Source: Dicaeum eximium
Lineage: Eukaryota > Chordata > Aves > Passeriformes > Dicaeidae
Assembly (NCBI GenBank): GCA_013396995.1
Contig: VWZP01008292.1
Span: 462,742 to 526,741, forward strand
Direction of reading: 5' to 3'
DNA length: 64,000 nucleotides
In this document: positions 39,301 through 45,200 of the stretch, piece by piece
How positions within the stretch are numbered: the stretch's first letter is position 1
Layout: every line of letters starts with the position of its first letter
The notes under the pieces: model-generated
Database searches by the model: none
What the model was told of the DNA's origin: nothing
The model's input: only the letters and a program-made list of their open reading frames with translations
Program-made: the position numbers and the translations under genes

Positions 39301-39645
39301 GATTCTGAAGAAGGAGAGGGGGATGATGATGATGACTATGTTGAAATAAAGTCTGAAGATGAGGGATCTGACTTGGAGACTTCTCAGAACCAAACAAGGA
39401 AATCAGATCCTAAACTGCGTAACACAGATGCCGTTCCTTCTGAAATGTTCTGTGGCAAAACTGTCTCCTGTACTCCTGCAAAATCTGCCAGCAGCAAACA
39501 CGCACTTACCCCGTATCTGACTGCATATAGTGATTCAGATAAACTGAATGACTACCTGTGGAGAGTACCATCTCCTAATCAGCAGAATATTGTCCAGTCT
39601 TTAAGGGAAAAGTTTCAGTGTCTCAGTTCAAGTAGCTTTGCTTGA
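12217..39645 (+). CDS. PLEKHG1: PLEKHG1, partial (16 exons, 3' part of the gene to the stop codon)
   Basis: Rho guanine-nucleotide exchange factor of the Dbl family; it loads GTP on Rho-type GTPases at the membrane and cytoskeleton, and the mammalian protein has been linked to endothelial cell orientation under stretch (family knowledge). Seen here: sixteen exons with GT..AG borders whose phases all agree, giving 4254 nt including the stop. Order of parts in this fragment: DH domain residues 1 to about 165 (its first conserved region is upstream of the window), PH domain about 180-285, then about 1100 residues of low-complexity, Ser-rich and acidic sequence. Recognition rests on recalled identity to human PLEKHG1, for example YLLKPVQRILKYHLLLH, NIWTDHQIRQALFPSRR and HVYDNISYEDLKLM, plus MTHFD1L as downstream neighbour. 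The start codon is not in the window. Splice borders are read by eye and not confirmed by transcripts. Confidence 0.95.
15714..15798. repeat. TG microsatellite joined to a purine-rich tract
   Basis: 15714-15740 is an interrupted (TG)n run. It is followed by about 58 bases that are nearly all G and A, including cagggggg and gaggaggaggagga. Alternating TG can form Z-DNA and the purine run can form a triplex, but nothing shows a function here. Confidence 0.85.
16422..16567 (-). mobile_element. CR1 LINE fragment (3' end, minus orientation)
   Basis: It begins agtcacagagtcatggaata and continues with ttggaaggcacctgttaa, catctagtccagcctcc and gccccatccaagatggcct. This is the reverse complement of the conserved 3' end of avian CR1 retroposons as I know it (tcatagaatggtttgggttggaaggga... 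catctagtccaaccccc). It is clearly mutated, truncated to the 3' end and non-coding, as is usual for CR1. Confidence 0.85.
16683..16753. repeat. A-rich low-complexity tract
   Basis: Runs of A broken by cc and t (aaaaaaaaaccaaacaaaa style). It lies about 115 bp beyond the CR1 fragment and is not its tail, since CR1 ends in an octamer repeat rather than poly(A). Probably slippage-derived; base counts here may be unreliable. Confidence 0.8.
16925..16994 (+). CDS. PLEKHG1: PLEKHG1 exon, DH domain (SELLQDLENCEND...)
   Basis: 70 nt, completing the split Ser and ending in phase 0 at CCAAG followed by gtaagt. It encodes ELLQDLENCENDPVAIADCF, a DH helix. The acceptor is the T-rich tract ending in ttttag at 16924. 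Confidence 0.95.
18367..18382. repeat. Short ATTGA pentanucleotide repeat
   Basis: Just over three copies of ATTGA in a row. Too short to be more than a minor microsatellite. Confidence 0.7.
23467..23546 (+). mobile_element. CR1 LINE 3' end (plus orientation)
   Basis: gattgttggggttgttctgt ... ctcttccaactcaggatatt, then the diagnostic terminal repeat of the octamer attctatg at 23530-23546. This is the extreme 3' end of an avian CR1 copy, about 80 bp long, 5' truncated and non-coding. It lies about 390 bp before a PLEKHG1 exon. Confidence 0.9.
23935..23981 (+). CDS. PLEKHG1: PLEKHG1 exon, DH domain (SEDFHIYTQYCTNYPR)
   Basis: Short 47-nt exon, entered in phase 0 after ctccctgtgcag and leaving a split Arg codon at donor gtagga. 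It encodes SEDFHIYTQYCTNYP, matching the YxxYCxNYP block typical of this Dbl subfamily. Confidence 0.95.
24443..24593 (+). CDS. PLEKHG1: PLEKHG1 exon, DH domain conserved region 3
   Basis: 151 nt, from the split Arg to a phase-0 end at donor gtaaga. It carries SYLLKPVQRILKYHLLL, the QRxxxYxLLL signature helix of DH domains that contacts the GTPase switch regions. Acceptor gatgtttgcag. No substitution of the core residues is visible, so exchange activity is expected to be kept. Confidence 0.97.
24594..25578 (+). other. PLEKHG1: PLEKHG1 intron
   Basis: 985 bp between two DH exons; no repeat, RNA gene or coding signal seen. The 461-bp intron just before it (23982-24442) likewise shows only A-runs. 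Confidence 0.8.
25579..25710 (+). CDS. PLEKHG1: PLEKHG1 exon, end of DH domain
   Basis: 132 nt, phase 0 at both ends (44 codons), acceptor tttgtcttag, donor gtgagt. It encodes [20 protein letters not shown] and the final DH helix through AWHINDMKRKHEHAIRLQ, which links to the PH domain. Confidence 0.96.
25711..28063 (+). other. PLEKHG1: PLEKHG1 intron at the DH-PH boundary
   Basis: 2.35 kb. Apart from a pyrimidine run (about 27018-27043) and T-rich patches near 26400-26580, I see nothing distinctive. Confidence 0.8.
28064..28246 (+). CDS. PLEKHG1: PLEKHG1 exon, first half of the PH domain
   Basis: 183 nt, 61 codons, phase 0 at both ends, acceptor gatctgttgcag, donor gtatgt. It encodes the DH-PH linker and the first PH strands: GELVLEGTFRIQ, RTLFLFDKMLLITKK and AYKAHIL. 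The LFLFDKMLLIT strand pair is the standard PH fold of Dbl proteins. Confidence 0.96.
28335..28430 (+). CDS. PLEKHG1: PLEKHG1 exon, middle of the PH domain
   Basis: 96 nt, 32 codons, phase 0 at both ends, acceptor cttcattgcag, donor gtacca. It encodes [20 protein letters not shown] and HYKNPKMQHTVQ, central PH strands. It follows an intron of only 88 nt and precedes one of 114 nt that has no stop in frame (see findings). Confidence 0.95.
28431..28544 (+). other. PLEKHG1: Short PLEKHG1 intron, 114 nt, open in frame
   Basis: It starts gtacca and ends ttttttatcag. Its length is 38 codons exactly and the PLEKHG1 frame reads through with no stop (VPQKPPCPLGYVAHAHMVFM and on). Splicing is expected, because the flanking exons join into a normal PH domain, but retention would not break the frame. 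Confidence 0.8.
28545..28631 (+). CDS. PLEKHG1: PLEKHG1 exon, C-terminal helix of the PH domain
   Basis: 87 nt, 29 codons, phase 0 at both ends, acceptor tttttttatcag, donor gtaaaa. It encodes AKSQQDKRLWILHLKRLIL, including the near-invariant Trp of the closing PH helix, then ENHPAKIPAK. The following intron opens with an A/C-rich low-complexity run. Confidence 0.95.
28632..30452 (+). other. PLEKHG1: PLEKHG1 intron
   Basis: 1.8 kb; opens with an A/C-rich low-complexity run (28634-28680). No exon or named element found. Confidence 0.8.
30453..30486 (+). CDS. PLEKHG1: PLEKHG1 small exon (AKQAILEMDAI)
   Basis: 34-nt exon encoding AKQAILEMDAI with the His codon split over the next intron; acceptor tgtcttccag, donor gtaagt. 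It is too short to find by ORF length, but it is in phase on both sides and matches the recalled family sequence after the PH domain. Confidence 0.92.
30948..31043 (+). CDS. PLEKHG1: PLEKHG1 exon (HPGFHYSPEGEMKSS...)
   Basis: 96 nt, completing the split His and leaving a split Glu at donor gtgaat; acceptor cttgttccacag. It encodes HHPGFHYSPEGEMKSS and ends in HRVRRKS, a basic Ser site of the R-R-x-S type that could be a kinase target (inference). Confidence 0.93.
31044..32274 (+). other. PLEKHG1: PLEKHG1 intron
   Basis: 1.2 kb, AT-rich, nothing recognised. The neighbouring introns 30487-30947, 32314-32780 and 32804-33655 are the same in character; the last holds a short TA run at about 33190-33203. 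Confidence 0.8.
32275..32313 (+). CDS. PLEKHG1: PLEKHG1 small exon (EPSSRVHKVLKSN)
   Basis: 39-nt exon, acceptor gtctttttcag, donor gtaaga, encoding EPSSRVHKVLKSN between split Glu and split Asp codons. Found by phase continuity and by similarity to the human EPSSRSHKVLK stretch as I recall it. Confidence 0.9.
32781..32803 (+). CDS. PLEKHG1: PLEKHG1 microexon (DVSPDMQK)
   Basis: 23-nt microexon, acceptor gtttctgttttcag, donor gtaagc. It completes the split Asp codon and encodes VSPDMQK, ending in phase 0. Both neighbouring exons need exactly this phase, which supports it despite its size. Confidence 0.85.
33656..33874 (+). CDS. PLEKHG1: PLEKHG1 exon, disordered linker (RMGIEGALLSQ...)
   Basis: 219 nt, 73 codons, phase 0 at both ends. 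The acceptor is a T run ending in aag; the donor is CAG|gtagga. It encodes RMGIEGALLSQATKLGSSEA and ends in an acidic tract, DADDEDESEQ. No domain. A second in-phase donor 21 nt downstream is described in the findings. Confidence 0.88.
33875..34986 (+). other. PLEKHG1: PLEKHG1 intron
   Basis: 1.1 kb. Its first 21 bases may be exonic when the second donor (gtaaga at 33896) is used. Nothing else recognised. Confidence 0.75.
34987..35094 (+). CDS. PLEKHG1: PLEKHG1 exon, basic linker (QNSLQKSKGGRKRL...)
   Basis: 108 nt, 36 codons, phase 0 at both ends, acceptor ttaaaatcacag, donor gtaagt. It encodes QNSLQKSKGGRKRLNSQ and VEKRRSLNLNKCEMQ, strongly basic in contrast to the acidic end of the exon before. 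The KGGRKR and EKRRSLN clusters could serve nuclear import or lipid contact (inference). Confidence 0.88.
35095..35816 (+). other. PLEKHG1: PLEKHG1 intron before the large exon
   Basis: 722 bp, or 818 bp if the acceptor at 35912 is used. No repeat or other gene seen. Confidence 0.75.
35817..37578 (+). CDS. PLEKHG1: PLEKHG1 large exon, disordered C-terminal region
   Basis: The largest exon, open without a stop from an acceptor at either 35816 (ctctactgcag) or 35912 (aatctccacag); both are phase 0, so the start is uncertain and the first 32 codons may be optional. It ends at a split Gly codon, donor gtatgt. Family landmarks: NIWTDHQIRQALFPSRR, an acidic ENEDDEDDYQMF near 36130, RPCSWHLGQ, IVRRASSAGESNTCP, ELTIDDIEHVYDNISYEDL near 36440-36500, and NIYDTI near 36720. 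The sequence is Ser/Glu-rich with many possible phosphorylation sites and no folded domain that I recognise. Near the end is a Lys/Gln-rich stretch (KIKKANQLLKVKSPEQEQ) that may form a coiled coil. Confidence 0.93.
37579..38539 (+). other. PLEKHG1: PLEKHG1 last intron
   Basis: 961 bp. If this intron were not spliced, the frame would continue to a stop at 37680-37682, giving a 34-residue alternative tail ending FSHLGH. No polyadenylation signal was noted close after that stop. Confidence 0.8.
38540..39645 (+). CDS. PLEKHG1: PLEKHG1 terminal coding exon
   Basis: Starts after cttctttctag by completing the split Gly and runs 368 codons to the TGA at 39643-39645. It opens GARIAEYSQLYDQIVF, contains an acidic tract with a tyrosine (GDDDDDYVEIKSEDEG near 39320), and ends KLNDYLWRVPSPNQQ then SLREKFQCLSSSSFA. 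No folded domain is recognised; this is the conserved tail of the protein. An ATG at 38665 lies inside the exon and is not a start. Confidence 0.94.
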
Positions 39646-39765
39646 TGCTTTCAATAGTTTCTAGCTGTACTGCCTTATCATGACAGAATATATACTAGGA
39701 CAATCAGTACTGGCATCATGTATTTCCATAATATTACACTATCAGGCATTGTATCGCAATAATGT

Positions 39766-39773
39766 TGTAAATA
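39766..39773 (+). promoter_or_regulatory. Pumilio-type 3' UTR element TGTAAATA
   Basis: Exact match to the PUF consensus UGUANAUA, 121 bases after the PLEKHG1 stop. Matches of the same kind at 41470-41477 (TGTACATA) and 41535-41542 (TGTAAATA) make this 3' UTR a likely Pumilio target. Confidence 0.5.
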
Positions 39774-40828
39774 GATGCAAAATGTATATTTTAAAAAATG
39801 GTTTAGAATCCTGGATGTGGAAAAGGCCATATGTGCACTGTCTGGGGCCTCTCTGTAGCACATGTGAACTTCTCATCTCCTACTGAACCTTCACATCTCC
39901 TCCTTTCTTAGATGTGAGATCCCCTGATTCTTGCCATCGAACCAGGTGTAATGCCATTTGATTCTTAAACCATTTTATCATTTGGAAACCTTAGTATTTA
40001 GACTTTCCAGTTGGTGTCCAGTGTTCTGCATCCAAAATACCTGTATGATTACTCTGCTTACGTACAGGAGCATTTAGCTGGGCAGCTGCTCCTGTGGCTG
40101 TGCAGATTTCTGAGCAGGGTTCTGGTGATTACACCAACAGGCTCCGTGTGCAATTGCACATACTTCTTTGCACGTTGCTTTTCATCAGACAGATTCCAAG
40201 TGTGTGGGACCAATGCATATGCTACATTATTTTAGAGCAAGCTTCTTGCATTTTAAAGAAAATCTAGTCCTAGTACTTGTGCCAGGCTGATAGCTCTGTG
40301 TCTGAAGCCTCTTCTACTTTCTGGAACTACGTAGGAGGCGGAAGACAGGCAGTGGAGGCTTTTTATGAGAACCTGTGGATGTGACACAGTCCTTGCCTGG
40401 GGAATGGTTTTGGCATTAGAAGGGGAGCTGCACTGCTTGCAAGAGGGCTAGACCAGTCTTAGTACCTCCAGTGATGGTGGTGTTTGTGACATGCAAGCAA
40501 AATCTGAGTATCTCGTAGCTCAGCACCCAGCAGTCGAAAGCTGCTGGGTAGAGTTTGAGACAAAGCTGTGTGTTACATGCAGTGACCTGCTGGGCATTTG
40601 TTCAAGTCCCAGTGTCAGTAACCCTGAATGAGGCTTGGCCAGATTCTTGGGTGAAATGCTAATTGTGGGGCACGTTTGGCTCATAGGTGGTTCAGTGCTG
40701 TTTGAGTGACAAGCTGCAGTCCCCAGGGCATGCATCTCCTGTAGCAGGAAGGGGCCCTTCCTGGCAGAGAGAGGTAAAAGATACCTTTTGAAAATCAGTC
40801 AGTGCTGACTCTAATCCAATTTATGTAC

Positions 40829-40834
40829 AATAAA
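40829..40834 (+). terminator. PLEKHG1: Proximal poly(A) signal AATAAA (PLEKHG1)
   Basis: Canonical hexamer about 1.2 kb after the stop. A second AATAAA lies at 40886-40891. Together they could give a short 3' UTR that lacks the two downstream Pumilio sites. Confidence 0.45.
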
Positions 40835-41469
40835 AAGCAGCTTAAAAATGAGAATACATTCCATTCTTTTGCAAATAGTGTATAGAATAAATTCTGCCGT
40901 TTAGAGCAAGGACAGGCTTTCCAATACCATCTACACTTAACTCCCCTTCATCATCTTTGTTGCACAGCTTTGGATTCTGTTACTTGAAAACATTGTACCG
41001 AAAGGAAAGCCTAGATACATCTACACTGATCATCTTGTGTGACTGTTGTTCTTTTTTGGTGCTTACATTTTTCAGATTACATTCATAAAGCCAGTACCGA
41101 GTTAAACATATCAATAGACAAAGGAATTTCATTGAAGTACTATTTTTACTAACCACATACCACTCCCCTCAGTTACAGAGCACTGTACTTCCAGAACAGC
41201 TGATTATTTACTACATTGGTTACCATGAGGAAAAACTGAAGTTATCAGTGTACAGCTAATTACTTGTAGACTAAGATTTGAGGACTTGAATTTATTAGAA
41301 CCGACTAAATTATTTACCACACATCTTGGATTGGCTAGGAATTGTTATTTTGGGGGCTGGTTGGTCATGGTACTTACTAGCTCGTACCACAGGGATATTT
41401 GTTACAGTCAGCACACCCCCTGTGATAGGACCCGTATCTATCTAGTAAAACCGGACTGAAAAATAATGT

Positions 41470-41477
41470 TGTACATA
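41470..41477 (+). promoter_or_regulatory. Pumilio-type 3' UTR element TGTACATA
   Basis: Exact UGUANAUA match in the distal part of the PLEKHG1 3' UTR, present only on the long transcript form. Confidence 0.45.
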
Positions 41478-41534
41478 TTTAAGACGCCGAGGTGTAGCAG
41501 AGCCCATATTTATTTAATATAGCTTGTAAAGTAT

Positions 41535-41542
41535 TGTAAATA
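41535..41542 (+). promoter_or_regulatory. Pumilio-type 3' UTR element TGTAAATA
   Basis: Exact UGUANAUA match 58 bases after the previous one, a spacing at which two PUF proteins could bind side by side. Confidence 0.45.
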
Positions 41543-41720
41543 AGGATAGAAGGTAAATCTGTGGGCGCACATCTAGATTTGTTTAAACGGCTTTAGGAGA
41601 ATGTTTAACTCGCATCTCATGCAATCAGTGGAGTTGGGAGGGAGGGGAAAACAACCAACCAGAAAAAGGGACTTCTACTAGTATTGTAACTTCTCCCAGG
41701 GACCATTTCATACTATTTTT

Positions 41721-41726
41721 AATAAA
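41721..41726 (+). terminator. PLEKHG1: Distal poly(A) signal AATAAA (PLEKHG1)
   Basis: AATAAA followed about 20-45 bp later by a T/G-rich stretch (tttgggtgcttttcattgcg), the usual layout of a cleavage site. It is the last such signal before the GC-rich start of the next gene. Confidence 0.7.
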
Positions 41727-41849
41727 CGTTGAGTATGCAAAAGCTTTGGGTGCTTTTCATTGCGGGGTGCGGAGGAAGGAAGTTATTGGCTTCTGCATGT
41801 GAGAGCTGATCTTCGGAGGTGATTTGGCTGGAGTTTTTTTCTCGCCAAA

Positions 41850-42160
41850 CCAAGCGGAAGCGAAAGCGGGGCAGCGGCGGGNCCCTCACCGGGTGCGTCG
41901 GGTTGGTTTTTGAGGTGGGATTTTTGGGGATGGTTTGCTGCTGGCGGGGTTTGCTCCGGGTTTTGGTTTTGGTGGCATTTTGAGAGCGAGGGGAGCTGCC
42001 GTCACGTGGCGGTGGCTCAGGTGAGGAGGTGCGCAGATGTGTACCTGGAAAAACTTATCCCTGGTCGCCCCCCGCCACTCCCCGTCCCGATTCAGCCCTG
42101 GACGGGATAGTCTGCAACGGCATTGAATTGAACTGGTCATTGGCTTCTGCAAAGGTAGGC
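41850..42160 (+). promoter_or_regulatory. MTHFD1L: GC-rich promoter region and likely first exon of MTHFD1L
   Basis: A CpG-bearing stretch lies between the PLEKHG1 poly(A) signal and the first MTHFD1L exon. It contains cggaagcgaaagcggggcag (41855-41874, including GGAA-GC-GAAA, an ETS-IRF type composite), one undetermined base at 41882, and CACGTG at 42003-42008 (USF/TFE-type E-box). A strong donor, CTCAG|gtgagg, is at 42020/42021. The frame that fits the exon at 42895 is open from 41914 to 42020 but has no ATG, so the exon is either 5' UTR, starts at a non-AUG codon, or is misassembled around the N. Other AUGs in the block soon hit stops. Confidence 0.5.
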
Positions 42161-42218
42161 GCTGTCAAAAATCCACTCCAGGCTGTTGTCTCTTTGTCTT
42201 CCTTGCTGTGGGGGACAG

Positions 42219-42257
42219 AGAGATGTATTTCAGGGGGTCTCCTCTTTGCTCAGCTAG
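42219..42257 (+). CDS. MTHFD1L: Candidate small MTHFD1L exon carrying an in-frame ATG
   Basis: 39 nt. A long pyrimidine tract (42184-42207) and acceptor ggggacag precede it, and the near-perfect donor GCTAG|gtaagt follows. Its ATG at 42223 reads MYFRGSPLCSA and then a split Ser codon exactly in phase with the exon at 42895. It also accepts, in phase, the donor at 42020. It could hold the real start or be an optional exon. The resulting N-terminus is much shorter than the human mitochondrial presequence as I recall it. No transcript evidence. Confidence 0.4.
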   Translation, partial: RDVFQGVSSLLS

Positions 42258-45200
42258 GTAAGTATCATCTGCACACGCAGAAGGTAACAGAGGAGAGCTG
42301 GCTGCCACTTCCCCAGAATTTTTTTTCCAGAAAGCATACCCAGTGCCTGGCTGCCACTCGTTTTTCCAAGGAGCAGTGTGGCAAACAGAGCTGCCTTGTC
42401 TCCCTTCTGCCAGTGGTTTTGAAGTGCATCCATGAAAGTGGCTGGTCTGCTGCTCATGGGGTTGATGTAGCCTGAGTTAAGCTGTGGCAGCCCCAGCTGT
42501 AAAGGGCTCTGCATCTGTCCCTGCCCTGGTCAAGGATGTGGAAATGAAAGACCCACCTGACCCAAGAGCTGATCAGACAGCTCAGGGTGGTGTTTCCCTG
42601 CTGCGCTTCCCGTGGTGGGGCTGGACAAGCCTCATGAATTAGCACAGCCTAGCTATAAAGTTCTGGGCATGTCAGAGCAATGCCCCACATACCTATTTTA
42701 AAAGTGGCCTGTTAAGGTTTTCTGTACCTACCTGCTGAACACCAGCCCTCACAGTTCACATCCAACCATAATTTTGGGGATTAAAAACGGAGGTGCCCAA
42801 GCATTTCTGTTACATTGTTGGCTAACATTGGTTTCTGTCCACTAATGTTAGGAGGGTTTATTTTGTTAAAGATTTGCTTGTCACTGTGTTGCAGCAAAGT
42901 CACCGACAATGCAAAGAATTCCTTGGCCTCTCTTAAGAGAGAAAACCCTCGGCTTGAGCCAACGCTTGCCATTATTCAGGTAAAGTATGTCTGTGCACTC
43001 ACTGGCTGTGAGAGATCTCCTTTGGTACTGTTACTTGTCTGAAACTTCAGAAGCACACCATGCAGAAGGTAATTTTAATCCTTTTTTTTGTAAAGAATAT
43101 TGTCTGCTTTGTTATAAAGCAAAGCAATAGGATGAGATAGTTCCACTAGGTGGTAGATTGCCCTTCTTCAGGCCTGAAACAGTCACAGCAAACTTCAAAC
43201 TGGGAAGGCTTTGCAAAGGAAAGGAACAGTTTTATCCCTCCTTCCTTTTGCTAACGTAGTCTTCCTCATTTTAAGTATGGATCACTTTTTCTCACAGCTT
43301 CTCTAAGTTGATTAACTTAATAGTTGAATTAGAGTAGTGTTCTCAAACCTTTATTTAGCTTAAAGCTTTTTTTGCAATCCTGAGCAAAGTGCTTATGTTC
43401 CTGAAAATGTGGGACTCCCTTCACTTCCCAGCCCTGAAATAACAATGCCAGGATTATTGAAAGACCCTGTTGCTTCCTGTCAGCCATGTTACCTTTGGGT
43501 AGCTACAGCTAATCAATGTCTTACTGCTCTTCTAAGGAGAGGAAAACCACACTAAAAAGTCCCAGTCAGCTCAGAAGGGTCTGTGTGAAGTAAGTGCCTT
43601 GTGTAAAGTGTCATCATTCTGTAGAAGTAATAGCACTTTCTGATGTGAAGGAATCTTGCAGTAATTGAGAACCATTGTTTTACTAATGCTGTGAAGAGCT
43701 TCCAATTCCACTGATGGTGCCATTTTTGATAGGCAATCAAAATCAGAGATGAGGATTGCTATCCCTGCAAAGCTGAAAGATGTTCATCTTTAGATTTCTT
43801 AAGGTTTGAAAGCCACAAAAGTAGGGATGTTTGTCATTCAGAGGAGACCCAGTGCCATGCTGGCAAAAATGTTATTGTCCTGTTTCCTAGGATGGTGGTA
43901 TTGCTTTTGAGTGGGCACACACTGAAACTCTGACCCAGTAGGTTTTAAGTTTAAAACCCAACTGTAAGTAGTTTTTAATACTTAATAGTGAATCTAAGTA
44001 ATGCAGCAACTGCTTTATTTCAGAAGGTCTTCTAGTGAGGCTATCTGAACAGGCTCTCTCATCTCTCACCCTCCCTGATAATTGCATTTTCACAGAGCCC
44101 TCTAAGGCTAAAGCTGAAGGACTGCTAGGAAAGCAGTGACCTGTTTTTCTCACTCCTGTTAGTCTCCATCCAGTTGCATCATTATCTGGACTAGGACTGT
44201 GATCTACTCCAGCCTGAGGGGGTCTCAAGTGGCTTCCTTTCTACCACATTTGTCTCCTGGATCTGGTTTTCTGCATGGCCACATGCATGTTTTATGCTGG
44301 CACAATGGAAGGGATGTCCCTCTTGTTCCTGTTTACCCCACATGGTCTGGCTCATGAGGTGGCTGCAGGGACATGTGGCCTAGATCCTTCTAGGTAAAAT
44401 CACCAAAGCTCTGTTCTCCAGCTTTCCAGTCACTCTAGCTCTGGTCTGGTTGTGAAGACTGAAGCAGAGCACATTTTAAATGTGTGTTTGTTGGTGCAAA
44501 GAAAACTTGCTTTTGTCTGCAGATGTTCTTCTGATGCACTGCTCTACCAGTAATGTGGGCAGAGCCTTAAGATTTGTGCTGTTCCCCATGTGCCACATCT
44601 GCCCAGAGGAGCAGAGGGTGGCAGTGAAATTGCCTCCTTTGCCAGTCACTCCTGAGTAACAGCTGTCAGCATGACAGGGCACCACCTCTTTGGCAGAACT
44701 GGGAATGAGGAGTTGCAGACTGAACCTGCAGTGGAATGATTTTAGGATGGAATGTCCTCTTCCTCTTGAGTCAACTGAATCTGAATCGATGCCAGAACTG
44801 ATACCTGTGTTGCTTATTATCCATGTGGAACCTCGGTTGGAGCTGTGCAACAGCAAAAAATGATTGGTGGGTGCTTCTTAATTTTTTTGATGCTGAAAAG
44901 TGAAATAAAGCATCAGGATCGTGCTTAACAGTGAAGCTGTTGCCCTGCAAAGCTCAGCAAAGCACCACTGGCTCCCCTGCACCTCCTGTCCTGCCCTTGT
45001 GCTCTGCCAGCCCATGTGCTGAGCTCTGGCCTCACCTGGGCTGCTCGTGGGTCTGATAGGAGCTGGTTCAGGGCAGGGACTTCTGCACTCACACAAGGTA
45101 AGGGTTCACCTGCCAGTACTGCAGCAGCAGGGACATTACAGGGGACACTGTGGTACCACCAGTTGCTCCATCCCAGTTAAACTTCTTGAGCAGTCAGTGT

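Larger units (their letters stand above)
39646..41745 (+). other. PLEKHG1: PLEKHG1 3' untranslated region
   Basis: About 2.1 kb between the stop codon and the last strong poly(A) signal. Sequence elements seen: three Pumilio-type sites (39766, 41470, 41535), overlapping ATTTA motifs near 41506-41517, and two proximal AATAAA signals. The end is inferred from the signal at 41721 plus about 20 bp; no transcript evidence is available. Confidence 0.75.

Noticed and set aside
42037..42126. Short frame from the ATG at 42037 containing FSPGRDSLQR, reminiscent of the human SPGGRTPAARDSIVRE stretch
   Set aside because: It stops at once and no donor gives the right phase. A frameshift or misassembly could explain it, but the likeness is too short to claim.
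42029..42475. 148-codon + strand ORF just after the GC-rich block
   Set aside because: It is not in phase with the MTHFD1L exon at 42895 by the donors available (42154 or 42257), and its protein shows no MTHFD1L similarity.
44476..44856. 126-codon minus-strand ORF in an MTHFD1L intron
   Set aside because: No similarity that I recognise and no supporting signals; best explained as random open frame.
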